A DNA stretch of 64,000 bases from Pelagibius sp050043265. GTDB taxonomy: Bacteria > Pseudomonadota > Alphaproteobacteria > Kiloniellales > Kiloniellaceae. Below are positions 35,006 to 43,774 of this stretch, one piece after another. Every line of letters starts with the position of its first letter. The stretch's first letter is position 1. The position numbers and the translations under genes are program-made. The stretch is taken from the NCBI GenBank assembly GCA_050043265.1, contig JBHJIR010000018.1, positions 1 to 64,000 of the forward strand, written 5' to 3'. The notes beneath the pieces are model-generated. The model searched no databases, had not been told where the DNA came from, and worked only from the letters and a program-made list of their open reading frames with translations.

Positions 35006-36355
35006 CTAGTCGCCGCCCTCGCGCGGCAGCGTCTCGCTGAAGCGCACCGGCCGTCCCGTCGGGCCGCCCAGCAATTCGCCGTCGCGCATGGCGACATGCC
35101 CGCGGATGATGGTGGCCATCGGCCAGCCGGTGATCGGCTTGCCCTCGAAGGGCGACCAGCCGCACTTGGACTGCAGCCAGTCGGGCTCGATGGTCTTCTT
35201 GGCCTTCAGGTCGACCAGGGTGAAGTCGCCGTCGTAACCGACGGCGATGCGGCCCTTGCCGGCGATGTTGTAGATGCGCTGGGCCCCCGCCGAGGTGAGG
35301 TCGACCAGGCGTTCCAGGGTCAGCTGACCGGCATTGAGATGATCGAGCAGCAACGGCAGCAGGGTCTGCACCCCGGGCATGCCGGAGGGCGAGCGCGGAT
35401 AGGGCGCCTGCTTCTCCTCGCGGGTGTGCGGGGCGTGATCGGAGCCGACCACGTCGGCGATGCCCAGGCGCACCGCCTCCCACAGGGCGTCGCGGTGGCG
35501 CGCTTCGCGGATCGGCGGGTTCATCTGGGCGAAGCTGCCGTGCTCCTCGTAGCAGTAGGGCGCGGCCAACGTCAGGTGCTGCGGCGTCACCTCCATGGTG
35601 GCAATGTCCTTGGCGGCGGCCAGTAAGGGCACTTCCTCCGCCGTGGTGATGTGCAGCACATGGATGCGCCGCCCGGCCTCGCGCGCCAGGCGCAGCAGCC
35701 GCTTGGTCGAGCGCACCGCGGTTTCGACGTCGCGCCATTCCGGATGCTGGGAGACCTTGCCGCCGTCGCGGATCAGCTCGAAGCGCTCGCGCAGACGCGT
35801 CTCGTCTTCCGAATGCACGGCGATGCGCCGGCGGCCCGAACGCAACGCGGTGCGCAGCACCTCCTCTTCATCCACCAGCAGCGAGCCGGTCGATGAGCCC
35901 ATGAAGATCTTCACGCCGCAGACGCCGGGCAGGCGCTCCAGCTCGGCCAGCTTGTCGGCATTCTCCGCCGCCGCACCCATGAAGAAGGCATGGTCACACC
36001 AGGCGCGCCCCTCGGCACGGGTCAGCTTGTCCTTCATCGCCGCCGCGTCGATGGTCGCCGGCGAGGTGTTGGGCATCTCGAAGACCGCGGTGACGCCGCC
36101 CATCACCGCCGCGCGGGTGCCGCTTTCCAGGTCTTCCTTGTGCTCCAGGCCGGGCTCGCGGAAATGCACCTGGGTATCGATGACGCCCGGCAGCACCGTC
36201 AGCCCCTTGGCGTCGATCACCTCGTCGGCGTGCGTCGCGTCCAGCGTGCCGATATCGGCGATCTTGCCGGCGGCGACCGCCACGTCGGCCTGGATGAGGC
36301 CGGAGGGGGTGAACACCTGCCCGCCGGTGATGATGAGATCCCAATCCTTCGCCAT
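35006..36355 (-). CDS. pyrC: Dihydroorotase family amidohydrolase
   Basis: A 449-residue amidohydrolase, assigned to pyrimidine synthesis. It has VKIFMGSSTGSLLVDEEE with the carbamylated Lys, HVLHITTAEE, and SDHAPHTREEK with the catalytic Asp. The first metal motif reads DTQVHFREPGLEHKEDL, so the usual first His of HxH is Gln. I recall this form from many alphaproteobacterial sequences annotated as dihydroorotase. ATG 36355. Allantoinase or hydantoinase relatives are the main alternatives. Confidence 0.8.
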   Translation of the reverse strand: MAKDWDLIITGGQVFTPSGLIQADVAVAAGKIADIGTLDATHADEVIDAKGLTVLPGVIDTQVHFREPGLEHKEDLESGTRAAVMGGVTAVFEMPNTSPATIDAAAMKDKLTRAEGRAWCDHAFFMGAAAENADKLAELERLPGVCGVKIFMGSSTGSLLVDEEEVLRTALRSGRRRIAVHSEDETRLRERFELIRDGGKVSQHPEWRDVETAVRSTKRLLRLAREAGRRIHVLHITTAEEVPLLAAAKDIATMEVTPQHLTLAAPYCYEEHGSFAQMNPPIREARHRDALWEAVRLGIADVVGSDHAPHTREEKQAPYPRSPSGMPGVQTLLPLLLDHLNAGQLTLERLVDLTSAGAQRIYNIAGKGRIAVGYDGDFTLVDLKAKKTIEPDWLQSKCGWSPFEGKPITGWPMATIIRGHVAMRDGELLGGPTGRPVRFSETLPREGGD

Positions 36356-36412
36356 GGTCCGATACTTTCTCTGCGTAAAATCAGCTCTGGGTAAAATCGG
36401 CTCTGCATAAAC

Positions 36413-37453
36413 TCAGGAGGCGGCCGCCTGCCGCGCGCCGAGCAGCCGGTCGAAAAGATCGAGGTAGCGCCGCACGGCGACAGCCTCGGTGAAGCCCTGC
36501 TCGAAGGCCGAGCGTCCGTTCTGCGCCAGCCGCTCGGCGGTCTGCGGGTCGTCGATCAGGCGCTGCAGCGCGGCACCCATGGCAACCGCATCGTCGATCG
36601 GCACCAGCAGGCCGTCCTCGTTGTCGGTCATCAGCCAGGACGGTCCCTGGCTGGCGGCGGCAACCATCGGCAGCCGGTGCATCCAGCCTTCCAGCACCAC
36701 GCTGCCCAGCGGCTCGTGACGCGACGGCACGACGTAAAGATCGGCCGCGGCGAAGTACGGCGCCGCGTCGTGCTGCCAGCCGAGAAAACGCACCCGGCCG
36801 GCGATGCCGAGCTCGGCGGCCTGACGTTCCAGCGCCCCCCGCAGCGGCCCGTCGCCGGCCAGCCAGAGGTATGCCGCCGGCACCCGCGCCACGGCCTGCA
36901 GCAAGATGTCGAAGGCCTTGTTCTCATGCAGCCGACCCAGCGCGAAGATCAGCGGCGCGTCGGCGGGCGTGTCCAGGGTCGCGCGGTCGAGCGGCGCGGT
37001 CGCGCCCTTGTCCTCGACGAAGTTGGGGATGACGTGCACGCAGCTCTCCGGAAAGCCGTGCTTCACGCAATGCGCCTTGATATCCGGGGTAATGCAGATC
37101 AGGTGGTCGCAGTTGCGGTAGTACTTCATGTTATAGTAGCCGCCGAGCCGCGCCAGGTGCAGGAAGTCGCCCTTGGGCAGCGCCGCCGAGGCGCGGTTCA
37201 TGTAGGTCAGCGCCAGGTCGGGCCGGAAATCGGCAATCTCGCGCCGCAGGATCCTGCCGGTCTGGCGGTCGAAAAAGCCGCCGAATGGCGCCGTCACCGG
37301 CTCGATCCCGCCGCCACGCAGGACCTCAAGACTCTGGGGGTGCGGGCGGATTACCACGCGCTGTTCCACCCCCGCCCGCTGCAATGCCAGGCAGAGACGC
37401 AGGAAATGCATCTCGGCGCCGCCTTGCGGGGCGCCCGCCAGGGCCTGCAGCAA
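36413..37453 (-). CDS. Glycosyltransferase family 4
   Basis: A 346-residue GT-B enzyme transferring a sugar from an NDP donor, probably in lipopolysaccharide or capsule assembly. The N-terminal AGAPQGGAEMHFLRL is the acceptor-side loop; HVIPNFVED and the C-terminal SRHEPLGSVVLEGWMHRLPMVA carry the donor-binding E-x7-E. The start is uncertain: TTG 37453 gives MLQALAGAPQGG, and no better codon lies upstream in frame before neighbouring sequence. Confidence 0.83.
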   Translation of the reverse strand: MLQALAGAPQGGAEMHFLRLCLALQRAGVEQRVVIRPHPQSLEVLRGGGIEPVTAPFGGFFDRQTGRILRREIADFRPDLALTYMNRASAALPKGDFLHLARLGGYYNMKYYRNCDHLICITPDIKAHCVKHGFPESCVHVIPNFVEDKGATAPLDRATLDTPADAPLIFALGRLHENKAFDILLQAVARVPAAYLWLAGDGPLRGALERQAAELGIAGRVRFLGWQHDAAPYFAAADLYVVPSRHEPLGSVVLEGWMHRLPMVAAASQGPSWLMTDNEDGLLVPIDDAVAMGAALQRLIDDPQTAERLAQNGRSAFEQGFTEAVAVRRYLDLFDRLLGARQAAAS

Positions 37454-37528
37454 GCGCGGCTTGGGACGGAGGCACTCCCTTGACCAACGCCAGATGCCGG
37501 TTTGGGCTGGCGGATCGGGGCGGCGGTT

Positions 37529-38299
37529 TCAGGCGGCGGGACGCGCCGGCAGCCCCGCCGCGCGCCGGGCCAGCACCCGGTTGCGGAACACGATCAGATA
37601 CAAAAGGATGAAGAGGGATAAGTAAAGCTCCTGCACCTCGCTGGCATTGTAGAAAAGGACCCAATCCGCCAGGCCCGTGCCGTGCAGGCGCTCCCAGAAC
37701 TTGCCGATTTCACCAATCACCGCAGTCGGCAGACAGACCAGCGGCGGCAGGAAAAGAGCAAACCGCCCCTGGCGGATAGCGGCGCGCCAGAGCGCCAGCA
37801 GCGGAATGATGATACCGCCGACGATAACGCCGATCTCCAGCAGGGTACGCGGCTTCTGGTCGAGCCAGGCCGAGGTGTTGTGCAGGTTCGTCTCGCCCTG
37901 GTCGTTGACCGCCTGCCAGCTCTCCGGCGTCAGCCAGCCGGCATAGTGCTGCCCCCAGCTCGCCTCTTCCCCGGCCATGTAGATGCTGCCCAGCAGGCCG
38001 AGGAAAATCCAGATCAAGACGAGGCGGTCGCGGCGCACTTCCGGCAGAGCGAGGATCCGCAGGCAGAGAACGGCGGAGATCAGCGGAATGATGAAATGCG
38101 TGATTTCCAGCAGGCCAGTTTCGCCGACCACATAGGCTATGTAGAAGTCCGGGTTGAGGTGCCAGCTGAGCGCCAAGACGGCGGCGGCGACCAGCGGCAT
38201 CCAGAGATAGAGCAGCATGGGCAGCCGCTCGGCGCCCTGCAGACGCAACGTGGTTTGCGCCTCCGCGGCGCTGGCAATGGTATCGCTGGTGTGAGACAT
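37529..38299 (-). CDS. Conserved integral membrane protein, unknown function
   Basis: A 256-residue protein with about six hydrophobic segments. Between two of them lies MAGEEASWGQHYAGWLTPESW, then NDQGETNLHNTSAW. I recognise this block as conserved in a widespread family of uncharacterised bacterial membrane proteins, but know no function. It lies between glycosyltransferase genes, so a part in cell-envelope sugar metabolism is a guess. Confidence 0.7.
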   Translation of the reverse strand: MSHTSDTIASAAEAQTTLRLQGAERLPMLLYLWMPLVAAAVLALSWHLNPDFYIAYVVGETGLLEITHFIIPLISAVLCLRILALPEVRRDRLVLIWIFLGLLGSIYMAGEEASWGQHYAGWLTPESWQAVNDQGETNLHNTSAWLDQKPRTLLEIGVIVGGIIIPLLALWRAAIRQGRFALFLPPLVCLPTAVIGEIGKFWERLHGTGLADWVLFYNASEVQELYLSLFILLYLIVFRNRVLARRAAGLPARPAA

Positions 38300-38485
38300 C
38301 GGGACCCGTTTCCACTGTGGACGCCGCGCCGGCCGCGCGACGCCACGTCAAGCGACACTATGACATTTGCATGAAAAATTTCAATCGCATGACAGGCGCA
38401 GCGGCTTTATGACCTTGCACCGGGGCCGGCGGGATTTATGGTTCTGACACCCCTGCCGACCCTCTTGGCGCCGCCGCGGAAATTC

Positions 38486-39451
38486 ATGACCTCTTCTCTT
38501 CAGCGCATCCTCGTCATCAAGCTGTCGGCCTTCGGCGATTTCGTGCTGTCGATCGCCAGCTTCCAGGCGATACGCGCCCACCACCCGGAGGCCGAGATCA
38601 CGCTGCTGACCACGGCACCGTTCCACCGTCTGGCGGAGGCCAGCGGCTGCTTCGACCGGGTATGGATCGACCGCCGCCCGGCCTGGTGGCAACCCGCGGG
38701 CTGGTTCGCCCTCCGGCAACTGCTGGCCGGCGGCGGCTTCCAGCGGGTCTACGACCTGCAACGCTCGGACCGCAGCGGCGCCTATTTCCGCCTGCTGCCG
38801 CGCCCCAAGCCGGAATGGGTCGGCGTGGTATCCGGCTGCTCGCACCGCTATCAGCCACCCCAGGACCGGGTGCTGCACATCTGCGACCGCGAGGCCCAGC
38901 AACTGGCGCTGGCCGGCGTGCCGGCGCCGGGGCTACCGGATATCTCCTTCCTCACCGCGGATCTGAGCGCCCTGGACCTGCCGGAGCGCTTCGCCCTGCT
39001 GGTGCCGGGCGGTTCGGCGCACCGTCCGGGCAAGCGCTGGCCGGCGGACAACTATGCCGCCCTCGCCCGCCACCTGCTGGACCACCACACCGTGCCGCTG
39101 CTGCTGGGCGCCGAGGCCGAACGCGCGGAGATCGCCGCCATCGCCGCCGCGGCGTCGGGCGCGCGCGATCTCTGCGGGCAGACCCGCCTGGAGGCGCTGG
39201 CCGCGCTGGGCCAGGCCGCGGCGCTGGCGGTCGGCAACGACACCGGGCCGATGCACCTGATCGCCGCGGCAGGCGCGCCTTCCCTGGTGCTCTATTCGCG
39301 GGAATCGGACCCGGCGAAGATCGCCCCGCGCGGCCCGTCGGTGCAAACCCTGCGGCGCGACAGCCTGGCCGATCTCAGCCTCGAAGACGTCCTGGCGGCT
39401 CTGCCGCCCTTCCGAAACGACGCGGCTTTGCCGCCTAGCCGGCGCGGTTGA
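38486..39451 (+). CDS. Glycosyltransferase family 9 (heptosyltransferase-like)
   Basis: A 321-residue GT-B enzyme of the heptosyltransferase family, with RILVIKLSAFGDFVLSIASF at the N-terminus and LLVPGGSAHRPGKRWPADNYAAL and AVGNDTGPMHLIAAAGAP in the donor domain. ATG 38486 gives the canonical N-terminus. Its 3' end overlaps that of the convergent GT9 gene by 17 bases. Likely role: inner-core lipopolysaccharide. Confidence 0.88.
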   Translation: MTSSLQRILVIKLSAFGDFVLSIASFQAIRAHHPEAEITLLTTAPFHRLAEASGCFDRVWIDRRPAWWQPAGWFALRQLLAGGGFQRVYDLQRSDRSGAYFRLLPRPKPEWVGVVSGCSHRYQPPQDRVLHICDREAQQLALAGVPAPGLPDISFLTADLSALDLPERFALLVPGGSAHRPGKRWPADNYAALARHLLDHHTVPLLLGAEAERAEIAAIAAAASGARDLCGQTRLEALAALGQAAALAVGNDTGPMHLIAAAGAPSLVLYSRESDPAKIAPRGPSVQTLRRDSLADLSLEDVLAALPPFRNDAALPPSRRG

Positions 39452-40391
39452 CCCAGGCCCACAGCCGGCGCGCTTCGGATTCCGCCGCCTCGACGGTAAG
39501 GCTTTCCATGAAGCACTGGCGAGCGGCGAAGTCGAAATCGGGCGCCCCGGTCAGTGCCTCGAAGCTTTCCGGCGTACGCACGAAGGACGCCTTTGGCCCC
39601 CAGGGGCGGTAGCGCGCCTCCGGGCTGGGCCCGAACAGGCCGAGGGTGGGCGTGCCCGCGGCGGCGGCCAGGTGCATCAGCCCGGAGTCGTTGCCGATGA
39701 AGAAGGCGGCCCGCTGCAGGCAGGCGGCGGCCACCAGCAGATCGCCGGAGCCGACTAGGTCGATGCCCCGCTCGCCCGCCGCCTGGAGGACCGGACGCGC
39801 CTGAAAGACCTCGTGCGGCGCCGCCACCACGGCGATGCGCCCGCCGGGCAGGATTCCGTCGGCGGCGGTCAGGCGCAGCGCCAGCTCAGCGAAGCGGTCG
39901 GCCGGCCAGGTCTTGCCCATCCAGTTGGCCGCCGGGGCCACCGCCAGCACCGGCGGGCCGTCCGGCAGCTTTTCCGCCGCCCGCGCCTTCACCGCCTCGG
40001 CGAGCCACAGGCGCGGCGCCGGCGGCGTCTCGGCCTTGATCAGGGCGCCGAGTTCCTCCACCCGGTGGCGTCCCGGCTGGCGCTTGCCGATGACGTAGCG
40101 CCGGCCCGCCGGCACCAGATAGGCGGTCGCCGAGCCACGCAGGTCGACGACAATGTCCCAGTACTTGAAGGCCGTGCGCCGCCACAGCTTGAGCCAGTGG
40201 CGGTTGTAGCTCTGCTTGTCGATGACGACGATGCGCTCCAGCCCCGGCACGGCGGCGAACAGCGGCGCCGAGCGCCGGCCGACCGCCACCGTCACCTTGA
40301 TCCCCGGATTCTCGTCGATCAGGCGGCCGAGCACCCCGGTGGAAAGCACGGCATCGCCGATACGGGTCGCGGTGATGAACAGCAGGCGCAT
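39435..40391 (-). CDS. Glycosyltransferase family 9 (heptosyltransferase-like)
   Basis: A 318-residue second GT9 enzyme: MRLLFITATRIGDAVLSTGVL, then APAANWMGKTWPADRFAELALRL and FFIGNDSGLMHLAAAAGTPTLGLFGPS. ATG 40391. It is convergent with, and overlaps, the other GT9 gene, so the two face each other tail to tail. The two proteins are only moderately similar, suggesting different acceptors. Confidence 0.88.
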   Translation of the reverse strand: MRLLFITATRIGDAVLSTGVLGRLIDENPGIKVTVAVGRRSAPLFAAVPGLERIVVIDKQSYNRHWLKLWRRTAFKYWDIVVDLRGSATAYLVPAGRRYVIGKRQPGRHRVEELGALIKAETPPAPRLWLAEAVKARAAEKLPDGPPVLAVAPAANWMGKTWPADRFAELALRLTAADGILPGGRIAVVAAPHEVFQARPVLQAAGERGIDLVGSGDLLVAAACLQRAAFFIGNDSGLMHLAAAAGTPTLGLFGPSPEARYRPWGPKASFVRTPESFEALTGAPDFDFAARQCFMESLTVEAAESEARRLWAWVNRAG

Positions 40392-40533
40392 GAAAAATCC
40401 CCGGCGGAAAGGGCGTTGCCGCCTTATAGGGTGCGGCCGGCGGCTTGGCAAAGGTCCCCTGCCCCTTCGCCCAGCCTTGTGTCCCAGCCTTGCACTGGCG
40501 CGCTCAGGATGCCACCTCTAGGGGCTGGGATTA

Positions 40534-41472
40534 ATGGTAGGGATCGACACAGTCATGGCGAAAGCGGCCGCTGTCATCTTGGCGCATCGCGGCGTCCTCA
40601 AGCTGGGCGGCGACGACCGGCGCAGCTTCCTGCAGGGCATCGTCTCCAACGACGTCGAGCGCGTCGCGCCGGAGACCGCGATCTGGACCGCCTTTCTGAC
40701 GCCGCAGGGCAAGTTCCTCCACGAATTCTGCCTGGCAGAACAGAACGGGGCCTTCCTGCTCGACTGCGAGGCCGAACGCGCCGCCGACCTGGCGCGGCGC
40801 CTGAAACTCTACAAGCTGCGCGCCCAGGTGACGATCGAGCCGATGGACGATCTGGCCGTCGTCGCGCTGTTCGGCGAGGAGGCTCTGGCCCGGCTGGACC
40901 TGCCGGCAGAGCCGGGCTGGGCACGCCCCTTCGGCGAATCCGATGCCGCCGGCACCGGGGGCCTCGTCTTCGTCGATCCGCGTCTGGCCGGGCTGGGCGC
41001 CCGCGCGGTCCTGCCAAAGGCGACGGCGCAGCAGACCCTGGAACAGGCCGGCTTCGCTCCGGTAACGCTCGACGCCTACGACGCCCTGCGCATTGCCGCC
41101 GGCGTGCCCGACGGCAGCCGCGACCTGGAGGTCGAGAAGGCAACGCTGCTGGAAAGCGGCTTCGACGAGTTGCACGGCGTCGACTGGGACAAGGGCTGTT
41201 ACATGGGCCAGGAACTGACCGCGCGCACCAAGTACCGCGGCCTGGTGAAGAAGCGCCTGGTTCCGGTGGAGATCGCCGGTCCGGCGCCGGAGCCCGGCAC
41301 CGCGATCACCCGCGACGGCAAGGCGGCCGGCGAGTTGCGCTCGTCGGGCGGCCGCGATGGCGGCAGCCTGGGCCTGGCCCTGCTGCGGCTGGAGTCGCTG
41401 GACGACGGCGAGCCGCTGATGGCCGGCGATGCCGCCGTCACTCCGAAAAAGCCCGCCTGGGCGGATTTCTAG
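40534..41472 (+). CDS. ygfZ: YgfZ/GcvT family folate-binding protein
   Basis: A 312-residue folate-binding protein that assists iron-sulfur cluster enzymes such as MiaB. The family signature KGCYMGQELTARTKYRG is present near residue 228. The N-terminal GGDDRRSFLQGIVSNDV is the usual GcvT-like start. ATG 40534 has GGGGCTGGGA before it; an alternative is ATG 40555. Cytoplasmic. Confidence 0.9.
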   Translation: MVGIDTVMAKAAAVILAHRGVLKLGGDDRRSFLQGIVSNDVERVAPETAIWTAFLTPQGKFLHEFCLAEQNGAFLLDCEAERAADLARRLKLYKLRAQVTIEPMDDLAVVALFGEEALARLDLPAEPGWARPFGESDAAGTGGLVFVDPRLAGLGARAVLPKATAQQTLEQAGFAPVTLDAYDALRIAAGVPDGSRDLEVEKATLLESGFDELHGVDWDKGCYMGQELTARTKYRGLVKKRLVPVEIAGPAPEPGTAITRDGKAAGELRSSGGRDGGSLGLALLRLESLDDGEPLMAGDAAVTPKKPAWADF

Positions 41473-41481
41473 GCCGAAAGT

Positions 41482-41640
41482 CCCCTCACCCTCCCACTTA
41501 CGCGAGCCCCTCCCTCTCCCCACCGTGAGAGAGGGTTGCAAAGGGTTCGTGCGGCGCGAGCCGCCCGTTACCCGAAGCCGGGTGAGGGGGAGCCGGGCCC
41601 AGAAGTGCCGGGCCCAGAACGCCGGGCCCAGAACGCCGGG
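41482..41640. repeat. Intergenic palindromic element plus tandem repeats
   Basis: Outer arms CCCCTCACC (41482-41490) and GGTGAGGGG (41581-41589) enclose an inner CCCTCTC/GAGAGAGG hairpin. Next to it GCCGGGCCCAGAA is repeated about three times (41592-41640). The outer element has the look of dispersed intergenic palindromes common in high-GC alphaproteobacteria. Confidence 0.65.
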
Positions 41641-41645
41641 AAGTA

Positions 41646-42584
41646 TCAGTCGACGATAGCGGCGGCGAGGTCGGCGAGGCGCTCGTAGGGCGCGTCGCCG
41701 CGGTCCAGGTTCATGCGGCAGCCGAGCATCTCGGCCCGCTTCACGCCTTCGCGCCCGAAGCGCGTGGACAGCGCCTCGCGGAACCACAGCTTGGCATTGC
41801 TCAGCCGCCGGCTTTCCAACCGCCCGGCCTCGTCGAGCCAGTCGGCGTGGCGCTCCAGCGCGGCGATCAGCGGGGAAATGCCGGTGCCCTTCTGGGCCGA
41901 GACCGGCAGGATCGGCACGGTCCAGCCGTCGCGCCGGCGCTGATGGCTGAGGGCCGCGCGCAGGTCGGCCTGGGTGCGCTGCGCCGCCTCGCTGTCGGCC
42001 TTGGTCACCACCGCAAGATCGGGGATCTCCATGATGCCGGCCTTCATGAACTGCAGGGAATCGCCGGAACCCGGCTGCACGCAGAACACCACGGTATCCG
42101 CGACCCAGGCAACGTCAGTCTCCGACTGGCCGACGCCGACGGTCTCGATCAGCACGGTGTCGTAGACCGCGCGCATCAGCAGCATGCCGCCGACGGTGAG
42201 TTCGGCGAGGCCGCCCAGGCGGTCGCGTGCCGCCATCGAGCGCACGAAGACACCGCTGTCTTCCGGATCGGTGATCAGCCGCAGGCGGTCGCCCAGCAAG
42301 GCGCCGCCGGTCTGGCGCGACGACGGATCGACGGCGATGACCCCGACCGTCTGGCCGGCTTCGCGCAGCCGCGGGATGAGGGCGCCCAGCAGGGTCGACT
42401 TGCCGACTCCCGGCGGGCCGGTGACGCCGATCACGCGGCCGCGCGGCGCCGAATAGGCCGCGTCCAGCAGGCTGATGGTCTGGAGCGCGTCGGGAGAGGA
42501 CTCCAGCACGGCCAGAGCCTCCGCCATGGCGGCCTTGCCGCCGTCGGTGAGCTCCTTGAGAGTCATGGTGCGCCCGAGTGTCAT
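41646..42584 (-). CDS. meaB: Methylmalonyl-CoA mutase-associated GTPase MeaB (ArgK family)
   Basis: A 312-residue G3E GTPase that guards cobalamin loading of methylmalonyl-CoA mutase. Walker A GPPGVGKSTLL, IAVDPSSRQTGGALLGDR, the ETVGVGQSETDV block and VVTKAD are all present. Starts at 42584 or 42566 (MTLKELTDGGKAA) are possible. No mutase gene is in the window. It opens leftward and is divergent from the Hsp20 gene. Confidence 0.92.
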   Translation of the reverse strand: MTLGRTMTLKELTDGGKAAMAEALAVLESSPDALQTISLLDAAYSAPRGRVIGVTGPPGVGKSTLLGALIPRLREAGQTVGVIAVDPSSRQTGGALLGDRLRLITDPEDSGVFVRSMAARDRLGGLAELTVGGMLLMRAVYDTVLIETVGVGQSETDVAWVADTVVFCVQPGSGDSLQFMKAGIMEIPDLAVVTKADSEAAQRTQADLRAALSHQRRRDGWTVPILPVSAQKGTGISPLIAALERHADWLDEAGRLESRRLSNAKLWFREALSTRFGREGVKRAEMLGCRMNLDRGDAPYERLADLAAAIVD

Positions 42585-42675
42585 AGACTCAAGTTGGCCG
42601 CGTCTCGCCCGATGGGTCAAGCGCGAAGATGTTAAGAAAGCCAGCCGCAGGGCCGAAAAAACGGGGTTGAAGAGG

Positions 42676-42706
42676 CTTGATCTGCCTCAAGGCGTTCCCT
42701 ACCTGG
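42676..42706 (+). promoter_or_regulatory. Candidate RpoH-type heat-shock promoter of the hsp20 gene
   Basis: CTTGAT at 42676, 15 bases, then CCCTACCTGG at 42697, about 70 bases before the ATG. This is near the RpoH pattern CTTGAA-N13/14-CCCCATnT but not exact. Confidence 0.4.
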
Positions 42707-42768
42707 GGGATCTAAGGTCCTTCAATCGTCATCCAAAGACGTCCACATGTAACATTTGGAGGTTAGGA

Positions 42769-43260
42769 ATGGCTCTCAAGGATTTGGCCCCCTGGCATCA
42801 CGCCAAGGGAAGCAACACCCCCGCACTGACCGCCCTGCACCGCGAGGTCGACCGCGTTTTCGACAGCTTCTGGGGCAGCCTCGGCGCGCCCGCGCTGTTC
42901 GGCGAGAACGGCGGCGGTATCGCCCTCGACGTGCGCGTCGACGCCACCGAAGACGACAAGGCCTACCACGTCACCGCCGAACTTCCCGGCATGAGCGAGG
43001 AGGACGTCGAGGTCACCTTCGCAGACAACACGCTGACGATTTCCGGTGAGAAGAAGGAAGAAAAGGAGGTCAAGGAGGAGAACGTTCACCGCCGCGAGCG
43101 CTCCTTCGGCAGCTTCCGCCGCGCCTTCACCCTGCCGTCCGAGGTCGACGAGGCGAAGATCGCCGCCACCTTCAAGGACGGCGTCATGACCATCGACCTG
43201 CCGAAATCGCAGACCGCACAGAAAAAGGCAAAGAAGATCACCATCTCGCGCGGGGAGTAG
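42769..43260 (+). CDS. Hsp20/alpha-crystallin family small heat-shock protein
   Basis: A 163-residue ATP-independent chaperone that binds unfolding proteins as an oligomer. The alpha-crystallin domain runs from about residue 45 (IALDVRVDATEDDKAYHVTAELPGM) to AATFKDGVMTIDLPK, the conserved G-V-L-type motif. The C-terminal ITISRGE provides an I-x-I anchor. TTGGAGG lies just before ATG 42769. Terminator at 43292 ends the single-gene unit. Confidence 0.93.
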   Translation: MALKDLAPWHHAKGSNTPALTALHREVDRVFDSFWGSLGAPALFGENGGGIALDVRVDATEDDKAYHVTAELPGMSEEDVEVTFADNTLTISGEKKEEKEVKEENVHRRERSFGSFRRAFTLPSEVDEAKIAATFKDGVMTIDLPKSQTAQKKAKKITISRGE

Positions 43261-43291
43261 GCGTCAGGCTTCTCTCACCTCGTCGGAGACA

Positions 43292-43341
43292 CGGGCCGTT
43301 CCTCCCAACGACTGTTGCGGGGAACGGCCCGCTTTATTTTC
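43292..43341 (+). terminator. Rho-independent terminator after hsp20
   Basis: 11-bp arms CGGGCCGTTCC (43292-43302) and GGAACGGCCCG (43321-43331) followed by CTTTATTTT on the plus strand. Confidence 0.85.
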
Positions 43342-43454
43342 CGAAACAGCCTTTCCATCCTGCGCGGAAATCCCTCCGCACGTTAATCTTTGTTAAGCAA
43401 TCCCGCGCGATACTGCGGCAGGAAACGACCCTGACATCGGAGGGGGATACCCCC

Positions 43455-43682
43455 ATGACGTTCAAGCATCTGGTCTCGCAGGAAAATCCGGACGGCAAGC
43501 GCACCGAGGAAATCCTGACGGAGATCCGCGCCGAGATCCTCAGCCGCATGGCGAGCTATGGCGACGATCCGCGTCCCGAGGCCAAGGCGGTGATGGAGAA
43601 CAACCTGAAGATCGCCCAGTTGCTGACCGACGCCATTCATCTGGCCGAAATCAATACCAACAAGCTGGCCGAAGTGATCTGA
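43455..43682 (+). CDS. Small hypothetical protein
   Basis: A 75-residue acidic, helical protein, MTFKHLVSQENPDG to NTNKLAEVI, without signal peptide. CGGAGGGGGA lies seven bases before the ATG, a strong ribosome-binding site. It precedes the methyltransferase gene on the same strand. Family not recognised; codon use looks like real coding. Confidence 0.65.
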   Translation: MTFKHLVSQENPDGKRTEEILTEIRAEILSRMASYGDDPRPEAKAVMENNLKIAQLLTDAIHLAEINTNKLAEVI

Positions 43683-43774
43683 GGGAGAACGAACAATGCG
43701 CCGCAGCCAAATGAAACGCAGCCGCCGCCAGGGCTTGCAGCCGCAGCCCCGCCGGTGCGATGCTCGTCTGACCG

